From Parelaphostrongylus tenuis (taxonomy: Eukaryota; Nematoda; Chromadorea; Rhabditida; Metastrongylidae): 64,000 nucleotides of DNA. The stretch covers positions 1 through 64,000 of the forward strand of contig JAHQIW010000071.1 in the NCBI GenBank assembly GCA_019055375.1, given 5' to 3'. The number at the start of each line of letters is the position of its first letter. Position 1 is the stretch's first letter. The notes beneath the pieces are model-generated. The model searched no databases. It was not told where the DNA came from and was given only the letters and a program-made list of their open reading frames with translations. Shown in pieces: positions 50,557 through 64,000 of this stretch. The position numbers and the translations under genes were made by a program.

Positions 50557-50926
50557 ATGAGGCTCAATGTGACGTTCCTCAGCGTTATTCTAGGTCTAAC
50601 TCTCGCGTCAAAGATGATGTTGCATAATGCTCATGGAGTCAGTTTAGTAATATTTCGCAACTATTTTTCGTTAATACTCACTTTAGGAGTTCAGATGCTA
50701 TGGAATTGTAGAAGAGGCTTTATTCTGTTGCTACGTAAGTGCTCACTTCTATTACTTATTTACTCTTCACTATAAACATGTTTCATCCTAGCGACTTCCA
50801 ACCCTGGGCATGTACACGGTTTTTACGTTTTCTACGCAGTTTCCAACTGCCACCTTTCCAGATAACTTCACTGTGGCAACATGCAAGTGGTTTTTTCAGC
50901 ATCAAAGGCGCATCAATAATCTCTGA
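50557..50926 (+). CDS. Candidate small secreted cysteine-containing protein
   Basis: Not recognised. A real ATG opens MRLNVTFLSVILGLTLAS, which looks like a cleavable signal peptide. Three exons can be joined with all junctions in phase 0: 50557-50637, 50687-50734 and 50792-50926 (TGA at 50924). Introns are 49 and 57 nt. The first donor (GTCAGT) is weak, the second (GTAAGT) strong, and acceptors CTTTAG and CCTAG are reasonable. The 87-residue product has a CYGIVEEALFCCY block and one later Cys. In exon 3 another frame is also open, so the third exon could be wrong. No trans-splice acceptor or AATAAA was found nearby. It sits about 440 bp beyond a minus-strand RTE copy. Confidence 0.3.
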
Positions 50927-51484
50927 CTAACGACGGGCTTCTAATAGATATCATCCCCCACTTATAGTAACGTGAGTCTTCCCTCTACTGCATGATCTGC
51001 CTCGCTTTTTTCGCCTACAACACTTTCAAAGAGCAATTTGTAGCTCTCACTTTTTCTTCAGTTGTTAAAAGTAATTTGTTCACATACATGGACTTAAAAA
51101 ATCTAAATAGTGATATTCTCGTTTGTTCTTTGTTTCGACTTGCTAAAATTCATTCATAGTTTAGGTGATACATTTGCTTTTCACATACATTCAAAGCCCG
51201 GCACCTGTGTAGTATTTTGATTGGCTGTATTCTCAAGTGCACGAAGTATGGTGATTCCATTGTGAGAAGCTGAGAAATTTTATATGGGAAGGACCAACTT
51301 TTTATTTTTTCCTGCAGAGTATTGTAAAGCTTTTTATCGTGAAAATTGTGAGAGGAAATACGTCTTGATTTTTTTCTCGTTTTAGAAGATTTGATACTGG
51401 AGCATAAACACCAAATTTGTCAGCCAAAAGTAATCAAAACTGCGTGATTTTGGTATGGTTCAATTGCGCATTTTTTAAAAAAAC

Positions 51485-51835
51485 CTTCGGGAGATAATGC
51501 GGTTGCAGAAAGGACACCTAGGGAATGGTTCGTGAAGTTCAAAGCTGGAGAGAACAGTCTGGAGGATCAGTCGCTCTCGCACAGTCCACAGGAAGCTCCA
51601 GCAATCTTGCGCGCTGCTTCATTGGCAATTTTCCCTACGCGCCATTCCTGCATGAGCAGCAAACGAATTTGTTTCCAAAATAGCTTTATCTTGAAGCAAA
51701 TGCAGGCAAGTTGTATGCCAAAATGTGCAATTAAACGATACCAAAATTATACAATTTTGATCATTTATAATCAATAAATTTGGTGCCTCTTTCACTAGTG
51801 CCAAAGCATATGAAACGACCTATTAATTTTTTGAG
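51485..51835 (+). mobile_element. Mariner transposase remnant
   Basis: From 51490 the plus strand reads GDNAVAERTPREWFVKFKAG then SLEDQSLS, matching the second HTH/linker of mariner transposases. It then loses similarity. CATATGAAACGACCTATTAA at about 51810 resembles a mariner terminal repeat. It is an internally deleted dead copy. The left end is not defined. Confidence 0.75.
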
Positions 51836-52344
51836 CATAAGGTCGTGAACATTTAAATCGGGTAAAATTGGATTGTGCAACTTCTCTAGAGACGTACTCC
51901 GCACTGGTCACTATGCGATTACTCGACAATCAGTGGTCTTGGGGGTTCGCCTTTGGAAGAGGTCGAGTGAGCTATGTGCGACTCACCTTCAGCTTCCCAG
52001 GCTGCGCAGAAGACGAAACATTCAAAACTTCAACCATTGCGGCACTGTATTAGTGTTTAAACTCATCAAAAAGACACTGGTGAAATAATCTATGAGTCAG
52101 TGTAGTCAAAAATGTAGTCAAAGTCAAGTAAATCAAACAATGTGTAGTCGTAATCCTCTCTACCTTTTGAAGATGATGGGATGTCTTTATGGGAGGGAAT
52201 GCTCAGATGCAAGAAACCAGCTGAGTTCTAAAAACTGTAGATGCTTGAGGCACGAGAGTTCACACGATTATCTACGGCGATTAGAGGAATGATGAATAGA
52301 AAAAGGCGGTAAAACTCTCACAAGAAGGTGGGAAGAATGTGCAA

Positions 52345-52440
52345 TAAGGAATGATGGACAAGGGCGTTACCGACTGGATTTTTGGGTTATATCAAACGCG
52401 TAGCAGTTAGAACGCAGACCATAGTCAGACAATGTATTTC
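52345..52440 (+). mobile_element. Short RTE fragment
   Basis: About 95 bp resembles the RTE segment around 13810-13890 (a GGGCGTTACCGACTGGATTT stretch and the following GRP/V-R-F region). Both ends merge into unrelated sequence. Confidence 0.55.
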
Positions 52441-55300
52441 TTTTTGAGCCTTTCATGAGATCTTTCATAAAAGACCAAAGAAAACCTCAGAAGCAAAAAA
52501 AAACTAAACTCAAAAACCAAAGACAAAAAAATTAAAAAATCAAAAGTCTGAGCTCAAAAGTCCGACTATCTCTAAACCTCGGCATGACTAAAGAAATGTG
52601 AAATTTCTTACGAATTGTGCTCTTCTTGATTGAAGACTTCCACGAGGTTGATACTTCCTTTTCGTCAAAATTTGATGGGTAAAGTTTCGGCGGCAACGCC
52701 TTCGTCGAAGCCTAGACGTATATATCATACCATATTTGATTACTCGATTAATATTTCGCATGCATTGAAAATCCAATAGAAAAGAATTCAACAGTCTACT
52801 CATTCTGAAAAATCCCACCTTACTGAGCAAGGTCAGAGCTGCACGTGAAGCTTTCCTACCCTTCGGTCTGCGATATATGCATACTGTGTGCGGTAATAGC
52901 AACACCGACATCATATATCAATACTCTGCTAGAAGCCATTCTATAAATCAGACACGCATTCAATCACCTCCGTCATGACACGACTGGAGACGAATGCGTG
53001 GCTCCTCTCTCAGCGATTAATCGTCGTTGGACGGGACGGACCAGCAAATTACTACACAGAACTTACCACGAGGTACCAAATGGGTGCAAGTCAGGTAATT
53101 TGGCCTATAATATCACACTATCTCATTGAGATTCCCACACACCAATCATCACACTCGCAAGCACGGTGAGTAGGAGCATTGTTCATAGTGAATGTGCGAC
53201 GTATTCGAAACGGGTGCACAATTGGCATTCAAAATGGAAAAAACACTCATGACTGTGAGAGACGTAAGGAAGTAGCAAAGCACTACAGCAATAAACAAAA
53301 AATATCTAAATGCCGCAGTTGAGAGCGCTGACCAAAAAGACAGAGATTGTCATTAATGACGTGGATTTCGATAGTACCGCAGTGAAATATATGAGACTAA
53401 TTCAGAAAAAAATAAAAAGTTTTCACGAAACTTTATGAATCACCAATATCACTTGGAGCCCTCCTTACTTAACGCGTGATTCCAGTGCGGAACCACTGAA
53501 GGCTCCACATATCCTATTCGCATTTAGACGTAGCTCAGTGAACTCTGCTTTCTTTAGAAACCAAAAGAGTATTACTACTTTATCTCGGAAATTTAATAGA
53601 AAAGTTCGATCTAATCGATCGTCCGGTTGTGCGGTTCACATCCTACAGGAAATACTCACCAATGGTCTATGTCCATCGCTTTTCTCAACTTTGAACGTTC
53701 TTTCGTTTCTGACGATAACACTTGTGCAAGAAGCATAACAAAGTCAAAAAGGTAGAAGGCTTGGGAACAATTATTCTTTGTTCTTCTCACTAAATTCTTG
53801 ACGTTTCTGTAGGCTCTCCAATCTAACAGCTGCACACTGTCCAAAACTGGTGAAAATCTTTTCATCATAAAAACTTTTCTACCAGGGTTCACATAACTTC
53901 AGCATTAGAAGGCGATCGCTTCGTTGAGCGTGAAGCTTAAGAAAGAGATATTGAGCAAGGAATACATGGTGCGCTTGGAACTTGTCGGCTACCGTAATAT
54001 TCCACTTCCGCTCGCATGTTTCTTGAGGGTTGTCACTGATAAACTTGGCGAACTAGTTTCGCCCTGACTAAATCTATTTTGGAGTCAATGAAGTCTCACA
54101 AATGAAAAAATTCTCATTCTGGAATTCTTATATAGCTCACAAAAAATTTTCATTAATTGACTAAGCTTGAAATGACTATTCTAAAGATTCACAAGTGCCT
54201 CTGCATCATGTTGGAGAGGTTTTTCGACGATAAAGTGTGGCAAAATGGCTGCTTGTAGTCATACTTTGATTAAACAAGTTTTTGTTATTAATCTGCTATC
54301 TTTCAATATTTTTTAAATGAGTCAACCTTTTAAATCCCTCTAAAAGCCTTGTCCTTTCAAATGACATCCCTCGGTCCATTATTTTGTAAAGTCCGCAAAG
54401 GCCGACTTGAAGAACTTGTAACGACTGATAGCGAAAGGGCTGAGTGACAAGAATAGCTATTTTTGGGTCTTTCGATCTCTCCTTCTTGACAACTCCACAC
54501 TGCGCTGGTTTCCTATTGATTTCAAATCTCGTCTTTTAAGGTAACGTGTAAAAATTCACGCGAGGATCCCAATCAAAAGTGGTGGTAGATTCTTCCCATG
54601 TTAAATCTAGAGATATAAAAATTAAAATGAAACACTGACTTGTCAGATGTTGTACAGTTCTTCACTGATAAGATAGCAGCCCTAACTTTGAAAGGGACAC
54701 AACGCTACTCTTTTCTGACATTATGTGCACGTATACATGGCTGTTTAGCAATCAAAAAAACTGAGAGGTGTTGGCCCGATCTGTAGCAATTTCTAGTCAA
54801 AAGCTATAACGACTAAGCAAAACTGCTTATTCTAGTCATTCATCACTGTAGAACGCCTCTTAGTCTATAAAGAGCGCTGCCTCACCACCTCCTCAGAGCT
54901 TGAGGCTGAGACGTAGCAAACTATGTCATCTTACTGTTCGACTTGCGAAATTGTAAGAGCCCAAAATAGCTTTAATAGCTTAAAAAATGGTTTAAAGACC
55001 CATGATAACGGCAGACACTTGCATTGTAGATGCGATACGCTAAGATGTGTATTTAGGTACTATAGGTGTCAAAGTTCTTGATATTGAAAAGAAAAAAACT
55101 TGAGTGAACTCTCTGAACCGTCTAACACAACGTCAATGCTTTTGCAATCAAAATAGCAAAAATGACAATAAAGTAGGTCAAGTGTAGGTCAGTAAGTGGC
55201 GCTCCTCTCTTAATGGCTTTACTCATTCATCAGTTTGTAATAAATGTATATATACAAAGCCCACACATCCCATACAAATACCCTTCTTCATAAGCGTTAT
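52441..55300. other. No supported gene
   Basis: AT-rich sequence between the repeat-rich block and rab-7's 3' UTR; only short open frames. Confidence 0.6.
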
Positions 55301-55324
55301 GAAACGACACATATTCCTTTACAC

Positions 55325-55330
55325 TTTATT
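55325..55330 (-). terminator. Candidate polyadenylation signal of rab-7
   Basis: An AATAAA hexamer on the minus strand lies about 520 nt past the rab-7 stop codon. It was the clearest canonical signal I noticed downstream. Cleavage would fall 10-20 nt further along. The 3' UTR would be long for a nematode, so a nearer variant signal may be used instead. Confidence 0.4.
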
Positions 55331-55853
55331 GCAAAATACTATATAAAGAGATATAGGGAAACATGCAAATGTAAAATTTCGAACATTGGCATATATTAAA
55401 CAAGTACTATGAGAAAGCACTAGTTAGTTTGTTAGTTTAAAATTATCAAAATTCACGTTAGATTGTAACGAAGGAGGTGAGAAGATCACTATGATGTGGA
55501 TTTAATGACAAAGTTTAGCAGTTCGGTCACTTTTCATGATAACGTATAGTAGCAGTTACCAAATATTCCCTAGTTCAGATCACGACCCACACAACTTCAT
55601 AGTAACACCAGGGGAACTGACGTAAGCAACGAGAAACTATACAGACACAACGCATCATCATGAATACATGGTAGACGATTTCACTTGGTGATGATAAGTC
55701 TAAGCATCGGTATCACTGCTTATCATTGAAAGAGAAAGAAAAAGACTATCAATAAACGCCAGTTGGTAAGGACTGAATGTGAAGTTATATCATATGGTTA
55801 GGCAAAACTTGTAGAACGGAAAATGATCAGTTCTATGACCAGTATGGGAACAC

Positions 55854-60499
<4,646 letters not shown>

Positions 60500-60500
60500 C

Positions 60501-60520
60501 TTTATTCTGACTGAAAATCA
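60501..60520 (-). promoter_or_regulatory. Probable spliced-leader acceptor of rab-7
   Basis: On the minus strand a GATTTTCAG acceptor ends at 60511, followed by an 11-nt leader (TCAGAATAAAG) and then the rab-7 ATG at 60499. No upstream rab-7 exon is needed because the ATG opens the complete protein. A TTTTCAG about 10 nt before the start codon is the standard arrangement for SL trans-splicing in nematodes. The acceptor is seen; trans-splicing itself is inferred. Confidence 0.7.
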
Positions 60521-61220
60521 AAATAACGAAAGTAGAAAAAAAACGCACACTCACTCTCTGTCAATCAATAATGTAAACAATCCGGAGACCAAGTGGATCG
60601 TAGACGACAAAACGAACATAAAGACGACAATTATGGAAGCGCCCGAGTAGTATAAAACTCTTCAGAGAGACTAAGCAAGAGGAAAAAAAAACGACCCGAA
60701 CTAATCGGAATGACAAGAGATCAATGAATTCACGGCTCATTAGTATAAATAGCACTTGTCACGCTGTGACCACTAACTACTACACCACGTGCTCGAGTAC
60801 TATACTATTGCATATGACATGCCGCCGCTAAGTTCACTCTCCTTCGACTAGGCCTCGAAAAGCATGAAACAATCGAAAAAAGGATCTTCTAGAGGAGATC
60901 AGAGTTGCCAGAAATTCAGTCTGATCTATAAAAATTTCCGAGAAATCTTACTAGAGAGACGGGGCAATATACCATGATTTTCAGACATATTTTAACACTT
61001 CAAAATAGGCGTTAAAATAGGTTAGTACTACAAAGTGATGATGAAAATGCGAAGATAATCGATAGCATATGCCCACGACACGTGGAATTCACGTGAAAGC
61101 GAGAGATTGAAAACAAAGAAGACCACTGATATCGAAAGGATATCATGGGATGCACTATAGGAATTCCATCGATGGATAATAGAACAATCAATAGATAAGA
61201 GAACCAAGAAAAAAGATACT

Positions 61221-61817
61221 TGAGATGATTCATAGAGCATCAATGAGCGAACGCAAACACGAGAACGACAGCTCATCTCGCGTCGATGTCGGTGGAAAGA
61301 GAGAGCGGAGAGTTCGTTGTCGACACACAATCGATTCCATTACAAATGTCTCGTTGACGTTCCATCACAAGACACACGCAGATTCTACTTTCCGAACGAT
61401 CTTCATTCAATTGAGCAACCAGTGATCAGGTGAGCTGTCGAACCCACAAAAAACCCAAACCCAACAGATCAGCGCGCGCCACAAGGGCACTGAAGCAGTC
61501 AGACGTCGAACTGAACCTCTCTTATTGCGCTGATGAAGGCGGACCAACCCCTCCTTTGGCTGCACTTTTAAATCTGCTGACGGAGAAACATGGTGTTTTC
61601 TTCTTGGACAGACTCGAGGCTGCTATCGAAAGCTTTTTTCAGCGCTCTTTAGAATTTCGATGGTTCCACCTTCCTTGGAGTCGCTGTGTTTCTTCAAAAG
61701 TCTTTCATTTATCAATGGAGACCAGTCGCGTAAAGTTTTATGTGGGAGCGAAATGGATAAGACAATCGCATTTCACGAATACTCTTATTCGGAAGCTTTC
61801 CTAAGACTGGTACATCT
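61221..61817 (+). CDS. Candidate multi-exon gene of unknown function, 3' end in a MITE
   Basis: Not recognised. Three open stretches join in consistent phase. The first, ending at 61429, contains HYKCLVDVPSQDTRRFYF. The second, 61468-61592, contains DVELNLSYCADEGGPTPPL. The third, from 61643, contains SLCFFKSLSFINGDQSRK. The second intron (61593-61642) has a strong TTTTTTCAG acceptor. The first intron would be only 38 nt with CCAACAG, which is short. No ATG is seen in the first stretch, so the 5' end is open. From about 61818 the frame runs into a MITE arm, so the downstream open frame there is probably not original coding. It is divergent from rab-7, 0.7 kb away. It could be a pseudogene or chance open frames. 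Confidence 0.3.
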
Positions 61818-62062
61818 TCTTCAAAATCGATCGCTTGACGTTTCGGCGATTTCGCTGCACTTAGAGCCGTTCACGTACTTTCTATCGGAAAAGGTCACTG
61901 GACTGCCATCACACACTGTGAATAACTACTGTCACAATGTGATTATTGTTATTACTATTATTCAATGATTATTCATCGATGACCTTTCGGATAAACGCAA
62001 TTAAAGGACTATGAGAAAACGCAGAGTTTCCGAAACGTTAGCCATCGATTTTTGAAAAAATA
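61818..62062. mobile_element. MITE family B copy next to candidate gene
   Basis: Left arm CAAAATCGATCGCTTGACG-TTTCGG and right arm the complement of CAAAAATCGATGGCTAACG-TTTCGG, about 40 bp each, 160 bp apart. It supplies the last ~50 codons of an open frame at 61660-61968, which should not be taken as host coding. Confidence 0.65.
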
Positions 62063-63248
62063 TACCAACCACGGGTAAAGAAAGAACATTTTGCGAAATG
62101 CTTTGATACTCACTTGAGCGGTGCTCCATCAAAAAAAGAAAAAGAAAAAAGAAAAAAATTCGATTTGCGCGAAAAGAAAAGTCAAACAGGCGGACATCGA
62201 CTAGAATCATTCGCTCTGAAGAAGTAGAAGACGAAGACATCGAGACGATAGCCGAATAAATTCCAATTATCAACAGCACGGTGTGGTGAATCATATTAGA
62301 AGTTATAATTCGTAAAATAATTTACATTTCCCATTATAAGGCTTGGTGAGAGTCAGACTTCTGATTTATTACAATCGTATCTGTTCAAAAAAAAAAAGGC
62401 GCAGATTAATTACTCATAGCCGGATTAATAAAAAGGCAATCCATCGCTGACGAAACGATTCATCAGATCATTCTCATAGTGTGCCCACAAATGCAGACAA
62501 TACATTAGGTGAAAAGACTGAACAAAATGTTATTATAAAAAAGGCGTTTATACATCAGTATCACAATGATGAGTAAATCTCCACGATAGCAAAATGTATC
62601 CCAAAATTTGAATCAAATAAAGTATAGTTCGAAACAGAGGCCTATTAGAAACATCTGTGCTCTGAACTCACCATATGCTAGGAAACCGGTTTTCTACTGA
62701 CACTGAGTGACTTGTCAAAGAAGGAGAAACCACATAAGTCGCATAATCAGTGTTTTACATTGCACAACAGAGATCACTAGGCTACCAACGAGCTACAGAA
62801 CAGAGTTGCAAATGGAAAAAGAGAAACAATTAATGTGTTAAGAAAGGAACACCGAGCGGCATGACACTGTCCGTCAAGAAGAAAAAACGCAATTCGTCGA
62901 TAACGCGCGAAAAAGAAATAACCACTGATGATTCGATTGCGAAATGAAAAAAAATCAGGAAAGGGTCAAAAACGCGTCCAGCATGCAGTGGATGGAAGAT
63001 GGTGAAAAATTGGTGAAACGAAAAATGAAACGGCTGAGAAGTGGATCATTTATTCCTATACGATTATTAGCGGCGTTTTGGATCTCCATAAAACTAAAAA
63101 GTCCATTTTTATATGCAGTTAATTACCATCCTACTAAGAAATCCGGTTTATCCTTCCACATACTAAAAAAAAGATTGTTATTTAAGCTAACTATGAACTG
63201 ACAAGTCTATTTGATTTTTTATCGCCACGCTAATGGGCATTGATCTCA
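62063..63248. other. No supported gene
   Basis: A minus-strand frame at 62001-62294 starts with a hydrophobic MIHHTVLLIIGIYSAIVS but contains a T-rich low-complexity run and enters the MITE arm; not accepted as a gene. Confidence 0.5.
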
Positions 63249-63521
63249 ATGCGTGCAGCTCAAAACAACGCCGTCTCGTTGATACAGTCTATGATAAAAC
63301 ACTACGAACACGTTGGCTACCTCGTCGACCTTTCGCCTGAGACGCAGAGTGGTCGACCAGCTGGCGGAATACTCTTGAATGACAATGCTGGTTTTCCGAT
63401 GAAACTTAGATTTTTATCATCACCAGAGAGGTTTTGTGATCAGAAAAGATATGATAAACCTGAAAAGACTTCAATATTCCTATTGGCAGTAGGAACAGGA
63501 ATGCTTCCTGATGGACAATAA
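63249..63521 (+). CDS. Hypothetical open frame, possible terminal exon
   Basis: An open frame from ATG at 63249 to TAA at 63519-63521 encodes about 90 residues, including YEHVGYLVDLSPETQSG and ending MLPDGQ. A GTGCAG acceptor at about 63258 would also give the same frame, so it may be a terminal exon, not a complete gene. The stop codon overlaps an AATAAA (63517-63522). Codon use looks more gene-like than its surroundings, but I recognise no family and part of the opposite strand is open too. Confidence 0.25.
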   Translation: MRAAQNNAVSLIQSMIKHYEHVGYLVDLSPETQSGRPAGGILLNDNAGFPMKLRFLSSPERFCDQKRYDKPEKTSIFLLAVGTGMLPDGQ

Positions 63522-63522
63522 A

Positions 63523-64000
63523 ACAAGCATATGCTTGTCAAAAATGATACTGCTTACTGCGCAGAAATTTAGAAAAAAAGGACATAATTGCAATAGCAAT
63601 TATTTTTCGAAAGTGTTTGTGTACACTGCTGAGAGTTGTTTCAATCTACGTGACGTTAATAAATTTCAATTTTTATAGAGTATTGTAAGGCTGCTACCCG
63701 TAGATACCACAAGAATAATCAAACAAGTGATTATGAGTTTTCAGACGTGCTCGTCAAATAGGTATCACATCTGCACCGCACCCATTACAGTGGGTCCCAC
63801 AAAGCCGAAATGCGGCGCGGCAATCAGTGATGCAAAAACGGTACACGAGGTATCCAGCGTGTCAAAAAAGATAACTGTTACAATCCACATATGACTGCTG
63901 CAAGATATACCATTTTTTTCATTCTACAACAATGAAAGTCCAATTCTTCGAAATTCACAAAAAGTTTTTTTTCTCGTCAGTGCTTCAATTTCAAGCAATG
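63523..64000. other. No feature seen to window end
   Basis: AT-rich, no long open frame or recognised repeat. Confidence 0.6.

Noticed and set aside
60736..60800. tRNA A-box-like TGGTGTAGTAGTTAG upstream of rab-7 (minus strand)
   Set aside because: No B-box or cloverleaf could be completed.
62001..62294. Minus-strand 97-codon frame with hydrophobic N-terminus
   Set aside because: Contains a T-rich low-complexity run coding poly-Phe/Leu and ends inside a MITE arm.

Overview
The window reads as nuclear DNA of a clade V (strongylid or hookworm-like) nematode. It is AT-rich and almost all non-coding. Genes are broken into short exons with TTTCAG-type acceptors, one gene has a probable spliced-leader acceptor directly before its ATG, and the repeats are of nematode type (RTE and Penelope-like retroelements, tRNA-derived SINEs, foldback elements, a mariner remnant). 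The species is inferred, not proven. Two genes are firm. (1) A FMRFamide-receptor-like GPCR on the + strand, exons from 19742 to 36967, covers TM2 to the C-terminal tail and has two GC-AG introns. Its TM1 exon was not found. (2) rab-7 on the - strand (60499 to 55854) has six exons encoding a complete 207-residue late-endosome GTPase. Weaker gene candidates lie at 50557-50926 (small secreted protein), 61221-61817 and 63249-63521. Layout: 1-10.7 kb holds no recognisable gene, only repeats. 11.0-14.1 kb is a decayed but long RTE element. 14.4-19.7 kb is repeats. 19.7-37.0 kb is the GPCR, whose introns carry SINEs, hammerhead-bearing foldback elements and Penelope and RTE debris. 37-53 kb is a retroelement graveyard with five RTE copies or fragments in both orientations and a Penelope-like remnant. 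55.3-60.5 kb is rab-7. 61-64 kb holds gene candidates and a MITE. The most notable content is a set of hammerhead self-cleaving ribozyme motifs, four of them complete in every core position and helix. Three sit in one 884-bp unit (40293-41176) made of two tandem ~284-bp monomers plus one inverted monomer. This unit is flanked by a 13-bp direct repeat and lies inside the GIY-YIG region of an older Penelope-like element; removing the unit and one repeat restores a continuous reading frame across the site. Tandem hammerhead monomers next to Penelope machinery match the design of metazoan retrozymes. Further ribozyme-bearing or decayed ribozyme elements lie at 14.4, 20.2, 22.0 and 31.0 kb.
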